Source of the DNA: a virus
DNA length: 60,009 nucleotides
Virus record (IMG/VR): IMGVR_UViG_3300017963_000053
Span: 1-60,009 of that record
Reading direction: 5' to 3' (one strand)
Part shown: piece after piece, positions 27,487-35,709 of the stretch
How positions within the stretch are numbered: the first letter of the stretch is position 1
How the letters are laid out: each line of letters opens with the position of its first letter
Position numbers and translations under genes: made by a program
The notes under the pieces: model-generated
Databases searched by the model: none
The model's input: the letters and a program-made list of their open reading frames with translations, nothing else
What the model was told of the DNA's origin: nothing

Positions 27487-28623
27487 TTATGAGACTAATC
27501 CTGCACCGATTGCCGCTTGAAAACGATTGCTTACCTTATCGAATTCGGCCTCGGTAATTTTTTGAGTCGTGAAGAGCTTCTTTGCTCTGTTAAACTCATC
27601 CCGGGTTGCATACTTGGTTTTATCCAGGGCTGCATTACCGGTTTCGTCACCTATCGCGCCTGTGGCGTCTGGCACCAGAAGGTGCGCTTTTTTATCCCTC
27701 GCGGGAGCCTTATTCGAAATATTCTGAGCCGGTGTAACCCCGCTCTCTTGCAGATATCTATTGAACACGGCGAGCACCCTTTGAGAATTTAACGAATGGG
27801 CACTCTGTAGCAATATCTGCTTTCGAGGATAGCCGGTCATTGGATCCGGCTGGTCGCACCATGCCAAAAACTTCGGATCATGGTTAATGGTCTGCCATTC
27901 AGGTAGCGCCGACGTAAGCTCATCAAAGTATTTGTCCGTTGCGGACTTGACTGTCAATTTCTCAACAGTCTCGAATCTTTGGAGAAACTCATCATCATGG
28001 CCTGCCGACTGTGCTGGCTGACCGGATCCCTCGAGCTTCGCGTAAAGCTGAGCGATCAAATCTGCCTGGCTGTTGAATCCCTGCGCCAGGCGAATAACCT
28101 CGTCACCGTATCCGTCCATTTCATCGAGATCGATCTTTGATGTAGCCTTTGCGACAAGGTCGCTTGCCGGCGCTGCAGCCCGTGGTGCTCTGGTCTGCTC
28201 ATCAAGGATCTTCTCAAGACGCTCGATAACTTTCTGCGAGTTGTTAAGTTGACCCTGCATATCGATTTGCGCTGAGCGCATTTCGCTTATTTCACGATTA
28301 TACTTACCCTGCAGGACCCTGTACTTCTGCTCCCAATCTCCCCCGGTGGCCGGAATGTCTGGAGTAGGAATTGCTTCCGCTCCAACCTCCTGACTCGTAA
28401 CGCTTAAATCGATCTCCTTGTCCTGGGCAACCGGATCCTCTTCGGGATCGTCGGCCGGATCTGGATGAGTCGGCTTTAAAACTTTATCCGGCTCTATCTG
28501 CTGGTCATTTGGACCAGGCTCGAGGTCCTTTCCAGCAGCCTTTGCGATTAAAGCGTTTGCTGCAGCTTCCTGTGCGGATACTGCAGAGGGAATTTCGGGT
28601 TCATGAATCTTTTTTTTGGGCAT
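27487..28623 (-). CDS. Capsid scaffolding protein, 378 aa
   Basis: Highly charged helical protein with a long acidic, Pro-rich N-terminus (residues 1-95), a coiled coil (YRVLQGKYNREISEMRSAQ, ~105-150) and a basic, helical C-terminus, the usual profile of podovirus scaffolds placed just before the coat gene. It guides procapsid assembly and then leaves or is degraded. ATG at 28623 has AAGGAGG upstream; a longer start lacks one. No protease domain is visible. Confidence 0.75.
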   Translation of the reverse strand: MPKKKIHEPEIPSAVSAQEAAANALIAKAAGKDLEPGPNDQQIEPDKVLKPTHPDPADDPEEDPVAQDKEIDLSVTSQEVGAEAIPTPDIPATGGDWEQKYRVLQGKYNREISEMRSAQIDMQGQLNNSQKVIERLEKILDEQTRAPRAAAPASDLVAKATSKIDLDEMDGYGDEVIRLAQGFNSQADLIAQLYAKLEGSGQPAQSAGHDDEFLQRFETVEKLTVKSATDKYFDELTSALPEWQTINHDPKFLAWCDQPDPMTGYPRKQILLQSAHSLNSQRVLAVFNRYLQESGVTPAQNISNKAPARDKKAHLLVPDATGAIGDETGNAALDKTKYATRDEFNRAKKLFTTQKITEAEFDKVSNRFQAAIGAGLVS

Positions 28624-28792
28624 TTTTGCCTCCTTTTGAGCCGCCGAAGCGGTATTCAAAGTCTATGACCGGAGCCAATTGGTATTCCGATCAAGGTTGA
28701 GGGAGATAGCCCAACCAAAAAATACAATAAATTCAACTACTTGAACTTAAAGAGATCCGCTATGCGGTCTTTGGTTGACCCCCCTTGCAACT

Positions 28793-28820
28793 ACCTTATA
28801 CATTACATATACCGTGTCAA
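28793..28820 (-). promoter_or_regulatory. Candidate promoter for scaffold and coat genes
   Basis: TTGACA (28815-28820), 16-base spacer, TAAGGT (793-798). It lies in the 174-base gap (28660-28833) that separates the head-assembly pair from the upstream genes. A promoter here would raise coat and scaffold expression. The -10 is weak. Confidence 0.4.
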
Positions 28821-28833
28821 GCAATATTTCCTT

Positions 28834-28995
28834 TTATTCCGACTGTTTAGACATGTCCTCGTCGCTTTCTTCAAACCGAGGATTCCTATCGGAAAGAAAG
28901 TAGTATCCCCACCCCATATATGGATCGAATAAAAGCCCAGGGACACCAACGGCTCCTGGGCATTTATCCTGCTCTGGATTAATATAAAGATCCAT
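28834..28995 (-). CDS. Hypothetical protein, 53 aa
   Basis: Small acidic protein. The ATG at 28995 overlaps the 3' end of the upstream gene by 17 bases; there is no strong ribosome-binding site. It has an aromatic central motif (FDPYMGWGYYFLSDR) and an acidic tail. The function is unknown. Good codon structure and the lack of any other gene here support it. Confidence 0.5.
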   Translation of the reverse strand: MDLYINPEQDKCPGAVGVPGLLFDPYMGWGYYFLSDRNPRFEESDEDMSKQSE

Positions 28996-29374
28996 TTGTG
29001 TAAAACTCGTATCTTCTGGCGATATCATTCACGGAGATCTTTCCCATGAATAGGACTATCTCGCCGTTTTTATAGAGGTATGTCCCATTCCTGGAATCAT
29101 CCTCAGCATTTGCTTTTGTCTCGACAACGACATTGTGCCTTTTAAGGATCTCGTCCCATTCGGCGCCGGCCTGCTCAGCGGTTAGCATCCTCTTCCGGAA
29201 GCTGTCCATCGTCTCCTCGATATCGATCGCTGTGCATTTCCGCAGGGCGATCCTGAGCATTTGCCCCTGGACACCAACGAGAACGGCTCTGGATTTATCC
29301 ATAATCCGCTCTAATTCCAGGCTCATGAAGTTGTCGACATCCCTCGACTTTAGATCTTCCAGCCTGTCACCCAT
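28979..29374 (-). CDS. Hypothetical protein, 131 aa
   Basis: Unrecognised, mostly helical at the N-terminus (residues 1-80) and beta at the C-terminus. The start shares a base with the stop of the 85-aa gene upstream (TAATG) and is preceded by GGGGAGG, so the two are coupled. It lies between head fibre genes and the scaffold; a head role is only positional. Confidence 0.6.
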   Translation of the reverse strand: MGDRLEDLKSRDVDNFMSLELERIMDKSRAVLVGVQGQMLRIALRKCTAIDIEETMDSFRKRMLTAEQAGAEWDEILKRHNVVVETKANAEDDSRNGTYLYKNGEIVLFMGKISVNDIARRYEFYTNGSLY

Positions 29375-29631
29375 TATTCGGCCTCCCCATCTTTAGGAAC
29401 TGAAATATCCTTTTGGGAATTATTATTCCCTTTTATCTGCGAGGATTTTTCCTTGGTAATGTAGCGGCATACAAGCCCGGGCTTTTGCTCTGTCCCGACA
29501 AAGGTTATGGATGGGATAAGAACGCACGAATGCTTTTTTAATACTGCCTGGATCTCCTCGAGGCACCTTCTCGCGTGAAGCTCTTTAACCATTTCCTGTG
29601 TTGCTTCTGGTACTTTTGATTCATCTGACAT
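29374..29631 (-). CDS. Hypothetical protein, 85 aa
   Basis: Unrecognised small soluble protein: helical first half (EMVKELHARRCLEEIQAVLK), a beta middle (CVLIPSITFVG) and a polar tail. The ribosome-binding site is GGGGGGTTACAAA. Coupled to the following 131-aa gene by a one-base overlap. Confidence 0.6.
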   Translation of the reverse strand: MSDESKVPEATQEMVKELHARRCLEEIQAVLKKHSCVLIPSITFVGTEQKPGLVCRYITKEKSSQIKGNNNSQKDISVPKDGEAE

Positions 29632-29658
29632 TTTGTAACCCCCCTATTTATTTAGATT

Positions 29659-31260
29659 TTATTTTACAACTTCCTGCCGAGAGCCAATAGTATCTGACTC
29701 GTAATGTATATCAAATTCAAGAAGAACTGGTCTTTCACCGGCTCCATTATTGGCCCAGGTATCGTCAGCGCCTGTATCGCTTCTGTAAATCCTGAGCATG
29801 ATAATATGTGAAATAGTCAGACCTGTCCCGTCGACGACAACGCTTGAAGTAAGCTCATGCTGATGATTAACGCCAGAGCAAACGTCCTGTAGGTCTACAG
29901 TCGCGGATGCACCGAAAACACCATTTGGGTTTGCAATCGAATAATCAACCTTCCACCCTACAGATTTTCCGCTTTCTGTAACACCCCTGTCCTTCGGGGT
30001 CCAATGTATATGGAAGTTCAGGTCCGTTCCCTCTCTATATGAATGGGGCATTTGACAAGAAGCGAAAACCTCATCGTCAATATTAAACTCATAAACCTGG
30101 AATGTAGCGCCAGCACCACCAGGCTGCCAGCCAGTAAGGGTTGGATCAGATGAGCCAGCAAAGTCGAATGCGCCAGGGACTATCCTAAGATCATCCCAAA
30201 CGCTCTCTTCTAAAACGGCTGTCTGGTTAGCGCCACAATCGATAGTAAGGTCGCCAGCGGTTTCAATCTCTGGAGTCGTCACCTTTCCGACGTTGACTCC
30301 GCTCGCCGCCTGGGTGGCACCGGATGACACGATAGCTGAGGCATCATCAGCGAGAACATCCCCGGTCAAATCTCCAGAAACATCCCCGTCGACATCCCCT
30401 GTCAAATCACCATTAAAGCCGCCTGCTCCCGCCGTAATTGTGCCAGCGTTTACCGAGCTATTCGCTATATCGGCGCCTGCTGTTATGATGGCCGCGGCAT
30501 CGTCGGCGATAACATCACCATTATGGATACCAGCGAGATTTCCATTGAACCCGCCGGTTCCAGCGGTTATTGTCCCGGCCTCGACCGAGCTATTCTCAAT
30601 ATCGGCACCGCTCGAGACAATCGCCGCGGCGTCACCAGCGAGAACATTACCTGTTATATCGCCTGTAACATCACCCGATACATCCCCGGTCACGTTGCCT
30701 GAAAGGTCGCCGTTGAATCCACCAACGCCGGCCGTTATGGTCCCGGCCTCGACAGAACTGTTCGCTATGTCTGCCCCTATTGTGACGACGGGATTTTCGT
30801 CCGCGGCCAGAACACTCCCGAGTATATTCCCGACAAAGTATCCTGCTCCCATTATCTGGATGATACCCGCTGCTATTTCGCTCGTTTCCTGGTCTGGTCC
30901 AGATAAAACAACCGGCGAGCCATCCTCGGCCAATACATCGGCTGTCAAAAAGGCATCTGTCCCGTCCGTGCCATTGTCTAAAACCGTTAGTCCGTTCGCA
31001 GATAAAACATCACCCCTTAGGTCTGCTATTGCAAGGGCATCTGTCCCGTCCGTGCCGTGCTCGAACACAACGGTACCGTCCTCTGAAACTATATCGCCCT
31101 TGATATCAATTTCGATATATCCGTCTACTGCAGCGTCTGCCAGGATATTCAAATCATCTGCAGAAGCGACAACCAGAACGCCGAGATCGCCTACACCCTC
31201 ACCGAGGAATAGACGAATTGCATGGGTATCTTTAAAGAATGCATCTTCGCGCCAACTCAT
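29659..31260 (-). CDS. Repetitive head/tail fibre protein, 533 aa
   Basis: Residues 1-30 (RLFLGEGVGDLG) share an anchor motif with the next two fibre proteins. Residues ~35-320 are made of Gly/Asp/Val-rich repeats (GDVSGDVTGDITGN, SSVEAGTITAG, GGFNGDL), which suggest a beta-helix or spiral shaft. The last ~190 residues form a globular beta domain (FHIHWTPKDRGVTESGKSVG) like receptor-binding or head-fibre knobs of many phages. It stands in a three-gene fibre cluster between portal and scaffold, so it may decorate the head. GAGAGG precedes the ATG. Confidence 0.7.
   Translation of the reverse strand: MSWREDAFFKDTHAIRLFLGEGVGDLGVLVVASADDLNILADAAVDGYIEIDIKGDIVSEDGTVVFEHGTDGTDALAIADLRGDVLSANGLTVLDNGTDGTDAFLTADVLAEDGSPVVLSGPDQETSEIAAGIIQIMGAGYFVGNILGSVLAADENPVVTIGADIANSSVEAGTITAGVGGFNGDLSGNVTGDVSGDVTGDITGNVLAGDAAAIVSSGADIENSSVEAGTITAGTGGFNGNLAGIHNGDVIADDAAAIITAGADIANSSVNAGTITAGAGGFNGDLTGDVDGDVSGDLTGDVLADDASAIVSSGATQAASGVNVGKVTTPEIETAGDLTIDCGANQTAVLEESVWDDLRIVPGAFDFAGSSDPTLTGWQPGGAGATFQVYEFNIDDEVFASCQMPHSYREGTDLNFHIHWTPKDRGVTESGKSVGWKVDYSIANPNGVFGASATVDLQDVCSGVNHQHELTSSVVVDGTGLTISHIIMLRIYRSDTGADDTWANNGAGERPVLLEFDIHYESDTIGSRQEVVK
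30285..30815. repeat. In-gene tandem repeats of the fibre shaft
   Basis: Three full and one partial copies of a module with the order VLA.DAAAIV, ADIxNSSVEAGTITAG, GGFNGDL and a variable number of GDV(S/T)GD steps. DNA copies are similar but not identical, so they are old or diversified. Repeats of this kind can change fibre length by recombination. Confidence 0.7.
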
Positions 31261-31274
31261 TTAATTACCTCTCT

Positions 31275-32084
31275 TTATGGTACGGACGAGAACGTGACGC
31301 CGGCAGTCACATATTCGATGAATATGAGGTTATTCAGGAGATCCATCATTATCATCAAAACGTCACCGACGGCAGTAAAGGTCGCCCTGTTATTCACGCC
31401 ACCGTTATCCCAGGTCAAACTTGCCAGGTCGATTGTCACAGGGTTATCGACATTCGCGGCATAAAACCGGTATCTCCAAAAAGGGGATGGTCCCTGTGCT
31501 AACACGAGGGACTCATCTATTAGGGCACTCATTGGTACACCGGATCCGTCAAGGATATTATTTGAATTTCCTACATCCATCGGAATAACTGGACCTGAAA
31601 GGATTCCAGGGCTGGCCGCATTTCCAGTTTCCAGGAATTGAGGACCACCGAAATTTGAGGCCCATAATGTTTCCTGCGGAGAAGCACCCCTTACAAATAT
31701 CGGGCCACCATCTTCAGCATACATTTGACCTGCTGCTGGATTTATGAATGGAAGGCCCAACCCATCATAGATAACACCATCTTGATCGATAAAAGGGTCA
31801 CCAGTTTGCCCATAAAACAACGATCCCCTGAACGTTGCATCTGTGCCATCCAGCCCTGTGTTAAGAACCTCTGTATCATCGTCTGCTACACCGGTTCCCT
31901 TCAGTATGGTGGCCTCAGGTGTTGCCAGGGCTGCATTTATTTCTGCGGCAGATACGGTTAAGCCTGTCCCAAGGTCGAGCAACACATCTGTTACCTCTTC
32001 TCCTAACTGGCCATTTCCAGGGCCAAGGAAAAACCTTTCAGCCCTTACTATTTTATATCCAACATCTTCGCCACCGACACTCAT
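31275..32084 (-). CDS. Fibre-like virion protein with shared anchor, 269 aa
   Basis: The N-terminus RFFLGPGNGQLGEEVTD.LLDLGT followed by an AAEI.AAL helix is nearly the same as in the 32170 gene and related to the 29659 gene. The middle is Gly/Asp-rich with loops (DQDGVIYDGLGLPFINPAAG), and the C-terminal ~70 residues form a beta domain (WRYRFYAANVDNPVTIDLAS). Likely a minor fibre carried on the same socket. GGAG precedes the ATG. Confidence 0.65.
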   Translation of the reverse strand: MSVGGEDVGYKIVRAERFFLGPGNGQLGEEVTDVLLDLGTGLTVSAAEINAALATPEATILKGTGVADDDTEVLNTGLDGTDATFRGSLFYGQTGDPFIDQDGVIYDGLGLPFINPAAGQMYAEDGGPIFVRGASPQETLWASNFGGPQFLETGNAASPGILSGPVIPMDVGNSNNILDGSGVPMSALIDESLVLAQGPSPFWRYRFYAANVDNPVTIDLASLTWDNGGVNNRATFTAVGDVLMIMMDLLNNLIFIEYVTAGVTFSSVP

Positions 32085-32169
32085 GGTATTACTCCTTTAA
32101 CCATCTGAAATAATTATTTAAAGGGCCTCCGGATTTCTCCATCGGCCCATCGTTAGTTTATACTATTTA

Positions 32170-32784
32170 TCACGGACCACCGCAACCGGATGCATCAACG
32201 CCAACCTCACCACCATCGACACCAGGATCAAGGATATTGACATATGTGACCGCGAATGCCATATTGACACCGTCGTTTATCCATACCTCAATATTCTGTA
32301 TTCCGGAATTCACATCATCGAATGTGATTGTGGTATCCAGAGGGTCAGACTCCCACCCGGGAACTCCTGGAGGACCAGGCGCGCCTGCCCCTGCCGGAGC
32401 AATATAATATTCGAGAGCATCCTGATTATCCGGATCGCACCATACCGCCCTTAAAACATCGGCTGCGGATATTGTAGCAATCCAGTTACAATCAGGAGCG
32501 GATGGAGTACCGCTGAGCGTAGGGGCGACATTAAGGTTAATGATTGCAAGGGCCAAACCATCCCCTGGCGCGCCACCCTCCATTCCATCATGAATAAAAT
32601 ATCCCGGCCACCCAACAGGTGGATTGATAACAGCAGCGTCAATCTCTGCGGCCGTGCTTACCAAATTCGTCCCGAGGTCAGTCAATTTGTCTGTGACCTC
32701 TTCGCCGAGTTGGCCGTTATCATCACCCAGGAAAAGCCTGCTGATCCTTGTGATACCTAATTTAACATCTTCTCTAAAACTCAT
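32170..32784 (-). CDS. Fibre-like virion protein with shared anchor, 204 aa
   Basis: N-terminal anchor SRLFLGDDNGQLGEEVTD (residues ~15-33) as in the neighbouring 31275 gene. The middle holds a short collagen-like Gly-Pro segment (GAGAPGPPGVPG) and the C-terminus a small beta domain ending in a Cys-Gly tail. The first of three adjacent fibre genes in transcription order. A trimeric fibre is likely. Confidence 0.65.
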   Translation of the reverse strand: MSFREDVKLGITRISRLFLGDDNGQLGEEVTDKLTDLGTNLVSTAAEIDAAVINPPVGWPGYFIHDGMEGGAPGDGLALAIINLNVAPTLSGTPSAPDCNWIATISAADVLRAVWCDPDNQDALEYYIAPAGAGAPGPPGVPGWESDPLDTTITFDDVNSGIQNIEVWINDGVNMAFAVTYVNILDPGVDGGEVGVDASGCGGP

Positions 32785-32814
32785 TATTACCTCCCAACCC
32801 CCTGGAAATATTGG

Positions 32815-33093
32815 TTAATCAACTAAAGACCGGCCCTCAGCTTTTTGCCTGAGGACTTCCATTTCATCTATCTTTGTGTATGTGCTCGGAGATTCGTCAA
32901 GTATACCCTTCATATGTTTAAAAGCGAATGTTATCCCCCGGGCAAACTCATTGCCATCAGAGACAAGCATCTCTTTTAATTGCTCATATGCACGATCGAC
33001 ATACCGGCTGAACCCGACTATCCCCGTCTCACCCATACGAGCACCGTATCCTATCTCACGGCCCTCTTTTGAATTGACTCCTGGTATTACCAT
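32815..33093 (-). CDS. Hypothetical protein, 92 aa
   Basis: Unrecognised. A Gly-rich N-terminus is followed by helical sequence (RYVDRAYEQLKEMLVSDGNE). It lies between the portal-side small gene and the fibre cluster. The ribosome-binding site is GGGGGG. Possibly a head completion or stabilising protein. Confidence 0.55.
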   Translation of the reverse strand: MVIPGVNSKEGREIGYGARMGETGIVGFSRYVDRAYEQLKEMLVSDGNEFARGITFAFKHMKGILDESPSTYTKIDEMEVLRQKAEGRSLVD

Positions 33094-33120
33094 AACAGCC
33101 CCCCGAACCCCCCGAATTTA

Positions 33121-33342
33121 TTACATTTCGCTCGCTTCATCGAGCTTTTTCATATAGTCTTTCTTTGCCTTCCGACTGATATAGCCGACACCTTTTTTGC
33201 GCTCATCTGTCTGGCCGGCCTGGCGCATCGTTTCAGCGTTCGCCCTCTTTACCCTCGACTTTACGTCGCCACCCATCGGCGGGGCTGGAGTCTCAGTCGA
33301 CTTTTGACCATCAACGGCATAACTTCCTTTACTTGTGTCCAT
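33121..33342 (-). CDS. Hypothetical basic protein, 73 aa
   Basis: A small, Lys/Arg-rich protein with an N-terminal Pro segment (ETPAPPMGGDVKSRVKRANA) and a helical C-terminus. AAGGAGG precedes the ATG and the portal gene stops 13 bases upstream of it. Unknown; a head-associated role is positional inference. Confidence 0.6.
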   Translation of the reverse strand: MDTSKGSYAVDGQKSTETPAPPMGGDVKSRVKRANAETMRQAGQTDERKKGVGYISRKAKKDYMKKLDEASEM

Positions 33343-33354
33343 TCGGGACCTCCT

Positions 33355-35436
33355 TTATATTCTTGCCATCTGCTCGAGTGGCGGTATTAATGGATTTTCT
33401 CCCGGGTCCCTGCCTGGCATGGAGCCACCACCACCACCCATAGGCAAACCCATCTGTGATTGCATCATGTTTTGCTGGATATTCATTTCGAGGTCAGCGT
33501 CCTCTGGAATGATTTCCTCCTGCATTTTCAGGGCCTTAACATTCTCCCTGAGGATCTTCGCCCTTCCACCGTAACCGATAATCGCCATGTCGACATCGTT
33601 ATTGGTTAAGGCAAGGAATTCAGCCCTGCGAGCCTGTAGCTGCTCTGCCTGGATTAAGTATTCGCTGGCCCTGGCCACAACCTCTATATCCCCCCTGGCA
33701 TCGATATCATCGAACAGTAGGATATGGGTCCACATCGATTTGACAATAGGCTTAATCACGTTCTGGTCTATCGCGACTATGGCATCCTTCATTATCTTTG
33801 AGGCCGCCGACATCAACATCGATAAACCATGTGCGGTCTGGCCGGCGCCGGATGCAGCGCTACCCACTCCTGATTCATATGCAGGGACGCCAAGTTGCTC
33901 CCCGGCCTGGTTAAAGAAGTATTGGTAAACCTGCATCAACATATCCGTCAGCGCATTCGGCTGATAGAAATGAATCGCCTTATTATTCTTGCCCATCGGA
34001 TCCGACTTTGTTTTCCAGATCTTCCACGGATAGAGCTCTTCCAGGTTATCCCCGGGATCTATTCTATCCTTGTGCATTTCTACCTGGGGTCCGGAGGCGA
34101 TTGCAAGGTTATTAATCATAGCCCTGGCAGTAGCGTTGCATACCCGCTGGCAATCTTCCATGTGCTCAGGTGGAGCAACTCCCCATATCGAATCATTCGA
34201 TTGATCGAAGCTGGCTCCATAATATGGTTTGGTGCCAAGAGGGTTCTCGTTCAGTCTGGCCATTATCACATGGCGGCCCACCATAAGGCAAACACATGGT
34301 ACCGGCTCGGCTGGATTCTCTATCTCGTTCTTATCCATTCCCCAATCGATAAGCAACTGCCCAGGGATTTCTCCATGATATTCGAGGGTTTCGATAACTG
34401 CCTGTGGATCCTCTTGCTCGTTTGGCCTGAATTCAATATTGGCTCTTTCCTGGTCTGTCCAAAGCCAATCCTGGAGCATTCCACCACGATATTCCATCAA
34501 GACATTATCGATTGCCTTGGTATCGAAGCCAGGGACTCCCTTCATTTTTACAAGGTCTGTCTCTCTAAGCCTCTGTCTTTCCAGGCAATATCCATCGTTT
34601 ATATTTTTAGCGCCGGCTGCAAAGTACATATCGAACGGACTGATACATTTCCACGCTCGGTAATAGACCCAATCGACCTGAGGTATACGTTTTCCACCAG
34701 GGCCATCAACCCATTTAAGATCCTTCTTTCTTCGGATAAAAGGTCCCTTTAAAAAGGCTGTTGGGTATGTTGCGAAGTCCTTGATAAACTTGGCAATCTC
34801 ACCGTAAAAGTCTCCCTGGTTGAATCCATCCTCGATAATGTCTGTTATTCTCTCAGCTTCCTGGGATGCCAGGGCACGGTCCTCGCGCTGTAATTCATTA
34901 CGCAGATCCATCATGCGCTGATCAATCATATCTGGAGTAATTTCAGCATCTGGAACGGACTGCAGGATCATGGCTACTTCGGATTGAACCCTTTTGGTGA
35001 GCCGTATCTCTTGCTCGACGGGGAGGTCAGGGACGGGTGATGGCGATACACCCCATGGCTTTTCGCCGGCCGGCAACATAACGTCCTTAATCCAGGCTTC
35101 GATCGTCCTGCATTTAACGTTTGTCAGCATCATGAAGATTTGGGATCCACCAAACTTGCGGATATGGGCCAGGTCGTCGGGATCATATTTTCCCTTGCGC
35201 TGCCTAATGCATTTTAATAGGCGCTCCTCGACGAACCATTTGGTATTTTTTGCAGATTCCCAATGCTTTTTTATGTGATTTGCGAGTCCAATGATCTCTG
35301 GCTTATTCTGCATGGACTCGGCTGCCTTCTGATCCGATTCCATTTTGTTAAGCTGATCATTGTTTAAAACACGCAAGAGGCCACTCCGTTCCGGAATAGC
35401 CCCATAGGTGGATTGCGGTACCGCTGGTGCTGGCAT
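33355..35436 (-). CDS. Portal protein (P22-type, podovirus), 693 aa
   Basis: Length and layout fit long podovirus portals: helical N-terminus (residues 30-120), beta-rich clip and stem regions, and a helical crown near 470-620 with GEQLGVPAYESGVGSAASGA and AASKIMKDAIVAIDQN, resembling P22-like portals. The C-terminus is Met/Gly/Gln-rich (GLPMGGGGGSMPG). It forms the dodecameric ring through which DNA enters and leaves the head. It follows the large terminase and a small zinc-ribbon gene, as expected. Confidence 0.87.
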   Translation of the reverse strand: MPAPAVPQSTYGAIPERSGLLRVLNNDQLNKMESDQKAAESMQNKPEIIGLANHIKKHWESAKNTKWFVEERLLKCIRQRKGKYDPDDLAHIRKFGGSQIFMMLTNVKCRTIEAWIKDVMLPAGEKPWGVSPSPVPDLPVEQEIRLTKRVQSEVAMILQSVPDAEITPDMIDQRMMDLRNELQREDRALASQEAERITDIIEDGFNQGDFYGEIAKFIKDFATYPTAFLKGPFIRRKKDLKWVDGPGGKRIPQVDWVYYRAWKCISPFDMYFAAGAKNINDGYCLERQRLRETDLVKMKGVPGFDTKAIDNVLMEYRGGMLQDWLWTDQERANIEFRPNEQEDPQAVIETLEYHGEIPGQLLIDWGMDKNEIENPAEPVPCVCLMVGRHVIMARLNENPLGTKPYYGASFDQSNDSIWGVAPPEHMEDCQRVCNATARAMINNLAIASGPQVEMHKDRIDPGDNLEELYPWKIWKTKSDPMGKNNKAIHFYQPNALTDMLMQVYQYFFNQAGEQLGVPAYESGVGSAASGAGQTAHGLSMLMSAASKIMKDAIVAIDQNVIKPIVKSMWTHILLFDDIDARGDIEVVARASEYLIQAEQLQARRAEFLALTNNDVDMAIIGYGGRAKILRENVKALKMQEEIIPEDADLEMNIQQNMMQSQMGLPMGGGGGSMPGRDPGENPLIPPLEQMARI

Positions 35437-35466
35437 ATAATTTTCCCTCGTATTAGAGGGCTATCG

Positions 35467-35685
35467 TCATAACCCTCCGATTTCTTTAAACAAATATAGG
35501 CATGGCTCATCCCTCTTTACCATCACTCCGGAATTGCCACAACCGCATGGGTCCCACGCTCTGCCACCAAATATGTCGACAGCATCGACAGTCAATTGGT
35601 TTGGTGACAGTTTATCGCCACAAATTCGACACGTTATTTCTTTACCATTATCTGCCTCGTATTGATTCCAACCTTTTTTAATCAT
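35467..35685 (-). CDS. Zinc-ribbon protein, 72 aa
   Basis: Motifs CRICGDKLS and DPCGCGNSG provide the four cysteines of a zinc ribbon. It sits between terminase and portal. A TTGACA...TATATT element lies immediately upstream, and GGAG about 10 bases before the ATG could serve for translation. A small regulatory or assembly factor is possible; nothing proves it. Confidence 0.65.
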   Translation of the reverse strand: MIKKGWNQYEADNGKEITCRICGDKLSPNQLTVDAVDIFGGRAWDPCGCGNSGVMVKRDEPCLYLFKEIGGL

Positions 35686-35709
35686 TCAGAATATACTCCA
35701 TGTCAAGGT

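Noticed and set aside
30293-31264. Long + strand frame (323 codons) opposite the fibre gene
   Set aside because: Antisense of the Gly/Asp repeat shaft; its Ser/Pro/Ala repetition is explained by the repeat codons.
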